Origin: Clostridium estertheticum subsp. estertheticum
GTDB lineage: Bacteria; Bacillota; Clostridia; Clostridiales; Clostridiaceae
DNA length: 64,000 nt
Assembly: GCF_001877035.1 (NCBI RefSeq)
Contig: NZ_CP015756.1
Location: 177,001-241,000, forward strand
Direction: 5' to 3'
How positions within the stretch are numbered: the first letter of the stretch is position 1; every line of letters begins with the position of its first letter. A model generated the notes under the pieces. The model did not search any database, was not told the DNA's origin, and saw only the letters and a list, made by a program, of their open reading frames with translations. A program made the position numbers and the translations under genes. Of this stretch, positions 16,399 to 24,230 are shown one piece after another.

Positions 16399-17168
16399 GG
16401 TTTTATTTCTGGATCGATTTTAATTTGAAACTGATTTGTTTTACCCATAATATAAGCTAGTTTAATAATAGACTTTTCATCAATACTCATTTCTCTCTTG
16501 AACATTTTCTCGAATTGATCAGTTAAACTAGGAAGGTCGATTTTGTAATTTCTAGCACTTAATCTATTTAATCCTTTAACTTTAGGTATGTATATGTTAG
16601 GTTTTATTTCTTTGTTATAAATTTTCTTAAAAACTTCAGTAGTATAGAAAGCGTCATTAAAAGCATCATGGAATTGACTTTCTATAGGTACACTAAGTAG
16701 TTTAGCTGCATTACCTAGCCCAATGTTAATTCCTTTTTTGCAATCAAGCGCAGTAGATGCATAGGATTGTATGTCGATGTATTCTGTTGGCGATGGCAAA
16801 GGCTCTAACTCATAAAACTCTATATTACGAAATAATTCCTTTATATCGGCAATTCCCCATACGCATAATACACTTCTATCACTTTTAATAAAATTCGAAA
16901 AATCTTCATACATCTTTTCGAAAGATATGCCTTTATTAAGTTCCTCCATTGTTATGCCAGTAAGTTCTCTTACAAATGGATTGAGCGTAGTATAAATTTC
17001 TGGTTTTACTATTACATCAAGAGTTCCAATAGTCTCAAAATGGTCATTTAGTTTTATGGCGCCTATTTGAATTATTTCAAAGGGGCATTTAGGATTATTT
17101 AAACTTTTAGTTCCTTTTGCAAAATTGTAGCCTTGGTTAAATTCTAAATCAAATACAATATAATTCAT
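16389..17168 (-). CDS. DEDDh-family 3'-5' exonuclease
   Basis: 259 residues. The catalytic acid pairs are visible: D-x-E in FDLEFNQG (about residue 7-9), a central Asp in VWGIADIKEL and the terminal HDAFNDA carrying His and Asp. The layout (exonuclease at the very N-terminus, C-terminal helical tail of about 80 residues) resembles KapD/ERI-1-like exonucleases rather than DNA polymerase III epsilon. It likely trims RNA or short single strands in the cytoplasm. AGAGGTAA precedes the ATG. It is monocistronic and convergent with the HNH-like gene. Confidence 0.85.
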   Translation of the reverse strand: MNYIVFDLEFNQGYNFAKGTKSLNNPKCPFEIIQIGAIKLNDHFETIGTLDVIVKPEIYTTLNPFVRELTGITMEELNKGISFEKMYEDFSNFIKSDRSVLCVWGIADIKELFRNIEFYELEPLPSPTEYIDIQSYASTALDCKKGINIGLGNAAKLLSVPIESQFHDAFNDAFYTTEVFKKIYNKEIKPNIYIPKVKGLNRLSARNYKIDLPSLTDQFEKMFKREMSIDEKSIIKLAYIMGKTNQFQIKIDPEIKPKK

Positions 17169-17296
17169 TCAATTACCTCTAAACTTATTTAATAGTATAT
17201 AGTATAGTCTTTAATTGTGGAAGTTATGATATTAAATATTATATCATTTATGGCAATGAAAAACACCTTGGTAGTTTGGACTTAGGTAATAAAAAA

Positions 17297-17326
17297 TTGA
17301 ACAATGGGTATAAAGTAGTTTATAAT
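17297..17326 (+). promoter_or_regulatory. SigA-type promoter of topB
   Basis: TTGAAC (17297-17302), 18 bp, TATAAT (17321-17326), about 70 bases before the topB start. Confidence 0.6.
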
Positions 17327-17397
17327 AAATAGAGTGGCTACATTTGATATTAGGAAAAACAACTAAATTATTTGAAATACGAGAGGAAGTTTTATAT

Positions 17398-19566
17398 ATG
17401 GGAAAGACATTGGTCTTAGCGGAAAAACCATCAGTTGGTAAAGAACTTGCTAAGTTTTTAAATTGTACTCAAGGTGGAAATGGATATTTAATGGGATCAA
17501 AATATATTGTAACATGGGCACTAGGACATCTTGTTACTCTAGCAGATCCAGAGGCATATGATGAAAAATATAAAAGCTGGAGAATAGAAGATCTCCCAAT
17601 GCTACCAAAGGAATTAAAACTGGTAGTTATTAAGGAAACATCAAAGCAGTATAAGGTTGTACACGAACTCCTTAAAAGAGCAGATGTAGATGAACTTGTT
17701 ATAGCGACAGATTCTGGGCGTGAAGGTGAGCTTGTAGCACGTTGGATCATTCAAAAGGCAGGGTTTAGAAAACCTATAAAGAGGCTATGGATATCATCTC
17801 AAACAGAAAAAGCGATAAGAGATGGATTTAATAATCTTAAACCAGGAAAAGAGTATGAGAACTTATTTTGGGCAGCGCAATCAAGAGCGCAAGCGGATTG
17901 GCTTATTGGGCTTAATGTTACAAGGGCTTTAACATGTAAATATAATGCACAATTATCAGCAGGAAGAGTTCAAACACCTACATTAGCGCTTATTGTTGAA
18001 AGAGAAAATGAAATAAAGAAATTCATTCCAAAGGATTATTGGACAGTAAGTGGAAAGGTAAATGACTTTACAGTTCATTGGTCAAGTAAAAATGGAGACT
18101 CACGTACATTTGATAAGAAAAAGGCAGAAGATATCGCAACTAAAGTAAACAATCAAATGGGAAAAGTAGTTGAGCTAAACAAAGCTTCTAAAAAAGAGCT
18201 TCCTCCACTTGCATATGATTTAACAGAGCTTCAAAGAGATGCAAATAGAAAATTTGGATATTCTGCAAAACAAACTCTTAATTTAATGCAGAGACTATAT
18301 GAAAATCATAAGATATTATCTTATCCAAGAACAGATTCAAGGCATCTTACTACAGATATAGTACCTACATTACTTGATAGGTTAAAGAGCATAGCAATAG
18401 GACCATATGAGAAATTTGCAAGAAGTATAATAAAAGGTAGGATACATACTACAAGTAGACTTGTAGATAATAGCAAGGTATCAGATCATCATGCTATAAT
18501 TCCTACAGAGCAGCATGTAGATTTATCCAGCCTAAATAGAGAAGAGAAAAATATTTATGACCTAGTTGTAAAAAGGTTCTTAGAAGTATTAAGTTTACCT
18601 TTTGAATATGAGCAGACCACTTTAGTTATAAATGTTAAGGGTGAAAGCTTTTCTGCAAAGGGTAAAATAGTTAAATCAAAGGGATGGAAAGAAATAAGTA
18701 GTTCAGGCGCTAACGAAGATAAGGATCAATCACTTCCACCAATTAATAAGGGGGAAGATGTTAAACTTAATTCAGTTAGGTCTGTTAATGAAAAGACTAA
18801 GCCACCTGCTAGATACAATGAAGCAACCCTTCTTACAGCTATGGAGCATCCAGGCAAGAATATAGAGGATGATAGTTTAAGGGAAGCTTTAGATAATACA
18901 TCAGGACTTGGAACCCCAGCAACTCGTGCGGATGTAATTGAAAAACTATTCAACACATTCTATATGGAGAGAAAGGGTAAGGATATTCACCCAACTTCAA
19001 AGGGAATTCAACTAATAGGTTTAGTTCCGAAGGATCTAAAGTCTCCAGATCTTACTGCTAAATGGGAAAAACAACTACAACTTATTGGTAAAGGAAAAGC
19101 AAATTCTATGAGTTTCGTAAAGGAAATGAGAGAATATGCATCAAAACTTGTAGGTAACGTTGTGGCATCTACAGAGGCATATAAGCATGATAACGCAACA
19201 AGGGTGAAATGCCCTGACTGTGGTAAGAACCTTCTTGAGGTTAGCGGTAAAAGAGGAAAAATGCTAGTTTGCCCAGATAGAGACTGTGGATATCGTAAGG
19301 GAGTTTCACAAATGTCTAATGCTCGTTGTCCTACTTGCCATAAGAAAATGGAAATTAGAGGAGACGGAGACAATAAAATATTTGTTTGTGGGTGCGGATA
19401 TAGAGAAAAACTCTCAGCCTTTAACAAACGTCGAGAATCAGAGAAAAGCGCATTAAATAAAAAAGATGTTAGTAGATTCTTAAATCAGCAGAATAAGAAA
19501 GATGAACCTGTCAATTCTGGAAATTCTGCTATGGCTGAGGCTTTTGCTAAGTTAAATTTAAAATAA
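17398..19566 (+). CDS. topB: DNA topoisomerase III
   Basis: 722 residues. A type IA topoisomerase that decatenates single-strand-bearing DNA. The N-terminal TOPRIM domain shows VLAEKPSVGKELAKF and ATDSGREGELVAR; the catalytic Tyr lies in ILSYPRTDSRHL. C-terminal zinc ribbons are visible: CPDCGKNLL with CPDRDCGY, and CPTCHKKM with CGCGYRE. I start at ATG 17398 with GAGAGGAAG upstream, not the TTG at 17344. The last 49 bases recur at 20606-20654. The C-terminus GNSAMAEAFAKLNLK is therefore encoded twice in the window, the second time as a bare fragment. Confidence 0.95.
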   Translation: MGKTLVLAEKPSVGKELAKFLNCTQGGNGYLMGSKYIVTWALGHLVTLADPEAYDEKYKSWRIEDLPMLPKELKLVVIKETSKQYKVVHELLKRADVDELVIATDSGREGELVARWIIQKAGFRKPIKRLWISSQTEKAIRDGFNNLKPGKEYENLFWAAQSRAQADWLIGLNVTRALTCKYNAQLSAGRVQTPTLALIVERENEIKKFIPKDYWTVSGKVNDFTVHWSSKNGDSRTFDKKKAEDIATKVNNQMGKVVELNKASKKELPPLAYDLTELQRDANRKFGYSAKQTLNLMQRLYENHKILSYPRTDSRHLTTDIVPTLLDRLKSIAIGPYEKFARSIIKGRIHTTSRLVDNSKVSDHHAIIPTEQHVDLSSLNREEKNIYDLVVKRFLEVLSLPFEYEQTTLVINVKGESFSAKGKIVKSKGWKEISSSGANEDKDQSLPPINKGEDVKLNSVRSVNEKTKPPARYNEATLLTAMEHPGKNIEDDSLREALDNTSGLGTPATRADVIEKLFNTFYMERKGKDIHPTSKGIQLIGLVPKDLKSPDLTAKWEKQLQLIGKGKANSMSFVKEMREYASKLVGNVVASTEAYKHDNATRVKCPDCGKNLLEVSGKRGKMLVCPDRDCGYRKGVSQMSNARCPTCHKKMEIRGDGDNKIFVCGCGYREKLSAFNKRRESEKSALNKKDVSRFLNQQNKKDEPVNSGNSAMAEAFAKLNLK
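19517..19565 (+). repeat. 49-bp direct repeat, copy 1 (3' end of topB)
   Basis: Matches 20606-20654 with one difference (GCT against GCG). It spans the last codons of topB up to its stop. The copies are 1,089 bp apart and enclose the topB terminator, padR and the HAAS gene. Confidence 0.9.
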
Positions 19567-19571
19567 TGAAA

Positions 19572-19616
19572 AATAACCCAACGTATAAGATTTCTATTTA
19601 TACGTTGGGCTATTTT
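19572..19616 (+). terminator. Rho-independent terminator of topB
   Basis: AATAACCCAACGTATAA pairs with TTATACGTTGGGCTATT, followed by a T run. It lies inside the segment bracketed by the 49-bp repeat. Confidence 0.85.
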
Positions 19617-19667
19617 TATTAGATTATTATTTAAATAAATCCTAACTAGGGCTATATAACCACTATA

Positions 19668-19696
19668 TTGCATTGCATAATAATATGCTATATAAT
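19668..19696 (+). promoter_or_regulatory. SigA-type promoter of padR
   Basis: TTGCAT (19668-19673), 17 bp, TATAAT (19691-19696). The spacer holds the imperfect palindrome GCATAATAATATGC, a possible PadR autoregulatory site. Confidence 0.6.
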
Positions 19697-19715
19697 ATAG
19701 ATATGAGGTGGTAAT

Positions 19716-20045
19716 TTGGATAGTCAATTTAAAAAAGGGTTATTAGAATTATGTGTATTAGGAATTGTATATAATAAGGATTGCTACGGATATGAATTAG
19801 TTGAGGAAGTATCAAAAATAATAAATATTTCAAGCGGAACGCTTTATCCTTTGCTAAAAAGATTGCAAAATGACAAGCATTTAGACTATTACATAATGGA
19901 GTCAATATCAGGACCACCAAGAAAATACTATAAAATAACTACTATAGGTAAAAATTATTTTAAGAAGCAAAGGGACGAATGGTTTGAAATTTCAAATTCA
20001 ACATCTAATTTTTTAAGAGGGGTTGAGAATAATGGACATGAATAA
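19716..20045 (+). CDS. PadR-family transcriptional regulator
   Basis: 109 residues. Winged helix of the PadR type: FKKGLLELCVLGIVYNKDCYGYEL, then GTLYPLLKRLQNDK in the recognition helix and GPPRKYYKIT in the wing. Short PadR proteins of this size repress their own operon and respond to small molecules or phenolics, though the ligand here is unknown. The start is TTG 19716, with GAGGTGG at the right distance. It overlaps the HAAS gene by 14 bases, a pairing very common in Firmicutes where PadR controls a membrane partner. Confidence 0.9.
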   Translation: MDSQFKKGLLELCVLGIVYNKDCYGYELVEEVSKIINISSGTLYPLLKRLQNDKHLDYYIMESISGPPRKYYKITTIGKNYFKKQRDEWFEISNSTSNFLRGVENNGHE

Positions 20046-20604
20046 TTATTTAGATTCATTAAAAGATAAAATAGGTAATTTGCCAGAAGGATACAAAAGG
20101 GAAATATTAAAAGATTATGAAAATCATTTTCAAGAAGGTTTATTAGTAGGAAAAACTGAAAATAATATTGCATGCGAACTTGGAGAGGTTGATTTTATTG
20201 CGAAAAATATTATTGAAGAATATTGTATTGAACACTCTGAAAAGGTAACTGCTGTGAAACATACATTAAAAGCAATATATGCAGTTAAAAGATTTGGAGT
20301 TGGAACATTAAATCTTTTAATAGGTACACCATTTGTTATATCTATTGTAGTTTTTGTTATATCTTTATATATTCTTGATGTATTATTACTTTTGACTCCT
20401 GTTTTTTTATTATTAAATTTAATTTCTCCTAATTTGCCTATTAATTTTGGGGTTAATATATTGATGGTAAAGATTTTAATTGTATTAGTATTTGGTGTCA
20501 GTGGATATTTACTTTATAAGATTCTAAAAAAATGGAGTGCAAAATTCTTTAGTTGGGTTTTTAGATATATAATTAGAAGTATTAAATTTCAAGTATTAAA
20601 TTAA
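20032..20604 (+). CDS. HAAS-domain (DUF1700) membrane protein, PadR partner
   Basis: 190 residues. The N-terminal 70 residues are the soluble helical HAAS/DUF1700 domain (YLDSLKDKIGNLP, EILKDYENHF, CELGEVDFIAKNI). Three hydrophobic segments follow (about 100-120, 122-140 and 150-168). HAAS domains are thought to sense or relay signals together with PadR. I start at ATG 20032, inside the padR end, with AGAGGGG upstream. The track of sequence ends 1 base before the second copy of the topB end, so this gene and padR may have arrived as one unit. Confidence 0.85.
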   Translation: MDMNNYLDSLKDKIGNLPEGYKREILKDYENHFQEGLLVGKTENNIACELGEVDFIAKNIIEEYCIEHSEKVTAVKHTLKAIYAVKRFGVGTLNLLIGTPFVISIVVFVISLYILDVLLLLTPVFLLLNLISPNLPINFGVNILMVKILIVLVFGVSGYLLYKILKKWSAKFFSWVFRYIIRSIKFQVLN

Positions 20605-20605
20605 G

Positions 20606-20654
20606 CTGGAAATTCTGCTATGGCTGAGGCTTTTGCGAAGTTAAATTTAAAATA
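20606..20654 (+). repeat. 49-bp direct repeat, copy 2 (fragment of topB 3' end)
   Basis: 48 of 49 bases match 19517-19565. It keeps the topB frame for GNSAMAEAFAKLNLK and ends in TAG instead of TAA, but has no upstream topB sequence, so it is a bare duplicated end. Confidence 0.9.
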
Positions 20655-20714
20655 GCTGGTGCCAACCACGTGGCAAGTGGAATGCGTGTTGTTGATGGTA
20701 TGGGGACAATGTGA
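20655..20714 (+). pseudogene. short coding-like remnant directly after the topB-end repeat
   Basis: Frame 20655-20714 reads AGANHVASGMRVVDGMGTM and stops at TGA. It begins exactly where the repeat ends, has no start codon or ribosome site of its own, and is visibly richer in G+C than its surroundings. It looks like the 3' tail of a foreign or lost gene at a recombination junction. I cannot assign the parent gene. Confidence 0.3.
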
Positions 20715-20742
20715 TAGATATATATGTTTTAAAATTTCATAA

Positions 20743-20779
20743 AAAAAAAGTTTCATGGCTAAAGCTATGAAACTTTTTT
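20743..20779. terminator. bidirectional hairpin
   Basis: AAAAAAGTTTCATGGCT pairs with AGCTATGAAACTTTTTT, with A and T runs on either side. It terminates the 53-residue minus-strand gene (whose stop codon lies in it) and any + strand read-through. Confidence 0.75.
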
Positions 20780-20926
20780 CATATTTAATTCATAGTCATT
20801 TTTATTAAAAACTTCATTATACAACATAATAGAATCTTTTGATCCACCTGAAGTTGCTACATAATTTAACACTCCAACATTTCTCATATTCTCGCTACTA
20901 AATATTTCTTTTAATAATTTTATCAT
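20765..20926 (-). CDS. 53-residue small protein, unknown function
   Basis: A complete small gene on the minus strand: TAGGAGG is placed seven bases before ATG (20926-20924), the frame has 53 codons, and the stop at 20765-20767 lies in a terminator stem. The protein begins MIKLLKEIFSSENMRN and continues with a polar middle (ATSGGSKDS); it lacks a membrane segment or Cys pattern. The perfect ribosome site and terminator support expression. It could be a signalling peptide precursor, a toxin-like peptide or a small regulatory protein, but nothing in it decides this. Confidence 0.65.
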   Translation of the reverse strand: MIKLLKEIFSSENMRNVGVLNYVATSGGSKDSIMLYNEVFNKNDYELNMKKVS

Positions 20927-21429
20927 AAAAAACCTCCTATTAACTTTTATTTATAATATTATAATAGTCTAATTAAACAAAAGTGTACATGGTGTGAAGT
21001 GACAGAAATCGTTTCATAATATGAACAAAAGGTTAACAATGTGTTAATCTTTTGAATATACCTTGAAATTGTTAGAGAAACCGTATACAATGCAAAATTT
21101 GCTAGAAAGTTCAATAAACATTTTTGCAGTTGTTTATATATGGGAAAAATTTAAGATTTAACAAATGTCATGAATCAGAGAAAAATTTAGGCATCACATT
21201 TAATACGTTGGTTGGAAATTTATACAGAAATTAAGAGATAACTTCAAATGTTACTGATTTTACAAATAACTAAGGCAAAACAAAAAAACTGTAATTATAT
21301 GAAATTACGACATAATATTACAAAATTTCCACCAATAAATAAACCGTAAACCTAGTTTAGATGTTAGTATAGGTATACAAAGAAAAAGACATGCTTTGTA
21401 TAATAAAATTAGAGGGTGAGGTACAAAAG
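20927..21429. other. about 500 bases without a recognisable gene
   Basis: AT-rich spacer between the minus-strand 53-residue gene and the CAP-domain gene. No ORF with a ribosome site on either strand. TGTATAAT at 21397-21404 resembles a -10 but would start transcription inside the ribosome site of the CAP gene, so the true promoter probably lies further upstream. Confidence 0.4.
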
Positions 21430-22128
21430 ATGAAGAAATCTTTAAGAGCATTAATATTAACTTTAGGTATTTTAGCAACAACAGGAATAGGTTCAACGGC
21501 TTACGCACAAGATTGTAGTACAGTAAAACAAGTTAACTCAGTAGAAAGTATACAAGCTATATGCGCTAAGTACGGGACTGCAGTTCCAAAGGGTGTGGCA
21601 GTTAAGGCTCAGGTAGCGGCACCTTGCAAGGCAGCACCTACAAAAACTGCTCCTGTCAAAGCAGCGACTACAAAGGCTGTGCCTACGAAGACGACTGCTA
21701 CAAAGGCAGCAGCAACGCCAGCAGCATCAACTTCAACAGCAAATAACAAATTAGAAAAAGAAGTAGTAACATTAGTTAATAAGGAAAGAGCAAAACAAGG
21801 ACTAGCCCCTTTAACTGATAATGTTAAGCTTTCAAATGTAGCTAGAACTAAGTCAGAAGATATGGTAGCTAAAAATTATTTCGATCATACATCACCAACA
21901 TATGGTTCACCTTTTGACATGATGAAACAATTTGGTATTACATATACAGCAGCTGGTGAAAACATTGCAATGGGTCAACAAACAGCATCTTCAGTAATGA
22001 CTTCTTGGATGAATTCGCCAGGACACAAAGCTAATATTTTAGGTAAGAATTTTACTGATATTGGAGTTGGAGTAGCAAAAGATAAAAGTGGAGCTATTTA
22101 TTGGACCCAAGAATTTATAGGTAAATAA
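21430..22128 (+). CDS. secreted CAP-domain (SCP/YkwD-like) protein
   Basis: 232 residues from ATG 21430, with AGGGTGAGG upstream; the in-frame start at 21391 lacks a site. A Sec signal peptide (about 1-26, ending AYAQ) is followed by a Lys/Ala/Thr/Pro linker of short repeats such as KAAPTKTAP and ATKAAATPA, then the CAP domain (about 105-232). CAP hallmarks include VNKERAKQGLAPL, FDHTSP, GENIA and WMNSPGHKANIL. The protein is exported; the basic linker may bind the wall. CAP proteins of this type occur in clostridial spore and wall proteomes; no catalytic role is certain. Confidence 0.9.
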   Translation: MKKSLRALILTLGILATTGIGSTAYAQDCSTVKQVNSVESIQAICAKYGTAVPKGVAVKAQVAAPCKAAPTKTAPVKAATTKAVPTKTTATKAAATPAASTSTANNKLEKEVVTLVNKERAKQGLAPLTDNVKLSNVARTKSEDMVAKNYFDHTSPTYGSPFDMMKQFGITYTAAGENIAMGQQTASSVMTSWMNSPGHKANILGKNFTDIGVGVAKDKSGAIYWTQEFIGK

Positions 22129-22144
22129 ATAATTTAATATCAAT

Positions 22145-22205
22145 CTGTGTTTTTATATATTGTAAATCACAATATGTAGAAACATAGTTTTTTTTGTTTT
22201 GTAGA
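22145..22205 (+). terminator. Rho-independent terminator of the CAP gene
   Basis: CTGTGTTT...TATATTGT pairs with ACAATATG...GAAACATAG, followed by a run of eight T. Confidence 0.75.
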
Positions 22206-22324
22206 AAAAATAAATAGATAATAGTAGTATTTATAGCAAAATTTTTATTGAGTTAACATCATTTTATAAAATATATGGTACACTTTAGATTACAATAGAA
22301 GAAAGGATGGTGAGGTTTACATTA

Positions 22325-22545
22325 GTTAGGAGAATTTCAAGTTCTAATGGTGTCTATAACAAAATGTAGTCCTGAATTTATAGAAGAAGGTAAATTATAT
22401 ATAAATAAAATGATAAAACATATTAATAAAATAAAGATATATAGTATTATCATAAAGCATAGAGTATAAAGAATATTGTTGTAGATGTAATAATAACAAT
22501 GGAAGTGATATAGTAAAATATATTAAAGAGGTTAAAGATTACTAA
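22325..22545 (+). pseudogene. possible decayed small gene
   Basis: Between the CAP and CPBP genes the + strand shows coding-like pieces in different frames: SPEFIEEGKLYINKMIKHI around 22370-22425, then after a frame change EYKEYCCRCNNNNGSD and DIVKYIKEVKDY up to a TAA at 22543. No single intact frame covers it. It looks like a frameshifted small protein gene; I do not recognise the parent. Confidence 0.25.
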
Positions 22546-22565
22546 AAAATAGAGAGTGTGATTAA

Positions 22566-23408
22566 ATGAAATTTTTAGAAAACATAGAAAATGGAACAAT
22601 CAATATTAAAAAAATGGGAATTATTAAAGCTCTATTTGTAATGTTTCTATCAATTTTACTAGAGGTATTTGGACAGGTGCCTGTAGAGATTACGAATTTA
22701 TTCTCTGGGAGATTTGAAAAAACATTGCCTTATGTAATTTTTGTTTTTGGTGTGTTGGTAAAATATTATGTTATTATCGTTTTACTTAAATGGCTTAGTA
22801 ATAGAGCAAATGAAGAAAAGCATAAACCACATTTAAATTGGAAAAATTTTGTTTATGCAACACTTATGATTATATCCTTTCGACTTATATTTGATAACAG
22901 TTTGGTATTTTGGGTAAGCGGTATATCTACGCCGAGTTTTATAAATCAGGCGGTGGATGAACTTGCTGTATCACCTATTATATTAATAATTGGTGTTATA
23001 ATTGTAGCACCTATATATGAAGAAATTATTTTTAGAGGGATTTTATTAAAAGGAATGTCTAAAAAAACAAATCCAGCTGTAGCGATTGTAGTATCTGCAT
23101 TATTATTTGCAGTAATTCATATGAACATTCCCCAAGGCATAAATGCTTTTTTATTGGGATTAGTTCTTGGATTTATATATTTAAATAAGAGGTCAATATA
23201 TTTAAGCATATTTGCACATTTTATAAATAATGTTCTTGCTCTTTCATTGTCTTCATTCTTTTCATCAATAGGTGGAGAGTATGCCATAGAGATTCATTGC
23301 ATATTCTCATTTATAGGGATAGTACTTTTAATTATCGCTTTCGATGGATATAAACAAAATAAAATAAAGAATAAGCCTGCGATATACAAGCAATTTATAG
23401 AAGTATAG
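22566..23408 (+). CDS. CPBP-family intramembrane metalloprotease
   Basis: 280 residues with about eight hydrophobic segments. The three conserved motifs of the CPBP (Abi, Rce1-like) family are present: EE-x3-R in YEEIIFRG, the second His in FAVIHMN and the third His with Asn in FAHFINN. Members are membrane glutamate-dependent proteases, used for peptide maturation, bacteriocin self-immunity or stress signalling; the substrate here is unknown. The ribosome site (AGAGAGTG) is modest. It stands alone between terminators. Confidence 0.9.
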   Translation: MKFLENIENGTINIKKMGIIKALFVMFLSILLEVFGQVPVEITNLFSGRFEKTLPYVIFVFGVLVKYYVIIVLLKWLSNRANEEKHKPHLNWKNFVYATLMIISFRLIFDNSLVFWVSGISTPSFINQAVDELAVSPIILIIGVIIVAPIYEEIIFRGILLKGMSKKTNPAVAIVVSALLFAVIHMNIPQGINAFLLGLVLGFIYLNKRSIYLSIFAHFINNVLALSLSSFFSSIGGEYAIEIHCIFSFIGIVLLIIAFDGYKQNKIKNKPAIYKQFIEV

Positions 23409-23430
23409 ATGTGGCAATTGAAAAAATTGT

Positions 23431-23470
23431 AAAAAAACCTCTAACATGTTATTATAGTTAGAGGTTTTTT
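23431..23470. terminator. bidirectional terminator
   Basis: AAAAAACCTCTAAC (23431-23444) pairs perfectly with GTTAGAGGTTTTTT (23457-23470). It lies between the CPBP gene and the convergent coat genes. Confidence 0.85.
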
Positions 23471-23503
23471 CAATCTAATAAAAGATTATTATATTATAGG
23501 TGA

Positions 23504-23764
23504 TTATTTTAATTCACTTAACATTTGGTTTGCTTCGTCTTTTAATTGTTGAACTTCATTATCGGGAGCATCCTTTGTAGGATACCATCCCTTTTGTTTC
23601 ATAGCATCAAATATCATATATTGGATGTTTTGATCATTTTTAAAATTACCAAGTAGAGTATTTCTTAAATTTGCACAAGAGGATTCAGTTATTCCTGTAC
23701 TATAAGCTGTAATAGTTTGTTTTTCAGAAGTAAGTAAGTCTTGCATTAATTCTTTTTCAGTCAT
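23504..23764 (-). CDS. CotF-like spore coat protein
   Basis: 86 residues. It matches the coat F family (helical, ferritin-like bundle): the start MTEKELMQDLLTSEKQTITAY, the central ESSCANLRNTLL and the WYPTKDA region typical of the family. CotF-type proteins sit in the spore coat or form part of a two-helix-pair complex with a small partner. It is the second gene of a minus-strand pair, 22 bases after the 68-residue gene. The ribosome site is GGAGG just before the ATG. Confidence 0.85.
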   Translation of the reverse strand: MTEKELMQDLLTSEKQTITAYSTGITESSCANLRNTLLGNFKNDQNIQYMIFDAMKQKGWYPTKDAPDNEVQQLKDEANQMLSELK

Positions 23765-23786
23765 TTAATATCCCTCCATTTATATA

Positions 23787-23993
23787 TTATTGATGAGAAT
23801 CAAGGTATGATTTTAATGTATTAAAATTTTGTTTATGTGTATTACTAGCTTCAGTACAAAGATTTTTTAAATTTTGATCAGTGCATTGTGTACCATATTC
23901 ATTAAATTTTTTATTAAGCAATGCTTCATATCCTAACTGATCTTTAATTACTTTTAAGTTGTTACTTTCAAGTTGCTTATTTTCAGTATTCAT
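23787..23993 (-). CDS. small helical coat-type protein paired with cotF-like gene
   Basis: 68 residues from ATG at 23993; GGAGGT lies 10 bases upstream, and a GTG further up (24011) is part of that site. The protein is helical, with KDQLGYEALLNKKFNEY and two Cys, and ends SYLDSHQ. It resembles the N-terminal half of coat F-type proteins. Position directly before the cotF-like gene suggests one operon, expressed in the mother cell during sporulation (inference). Confidence 0.7.
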   Translation of the reverse strand: MNTENKQLESNNLKVIKDQLGYEALLNKKFNEYGTQCTDQNLKNLCTEASNTHKQNFNTLKSYLDSHQ

Positions 23994-24230
23994 AATATTT
24001 ATTACCTCCACTTATTTATTTAAATTGCTACCAAAGTATTATCTGCATTTTATGTTTAAATATAAGTGGTAAATTAATGAAAATATTGTAGCTCCGCTGG
24101 AGATGATTTAAGAGGTATTTATAGCGTGTTTTAAAAATTTAAGAAATTTTTAAGGTAATATTAATCAATATTTAATAAAAATAGAGTACAATTATATAAT
24201 AACAAGGGTAATTAGATGGGAGTGACTATT

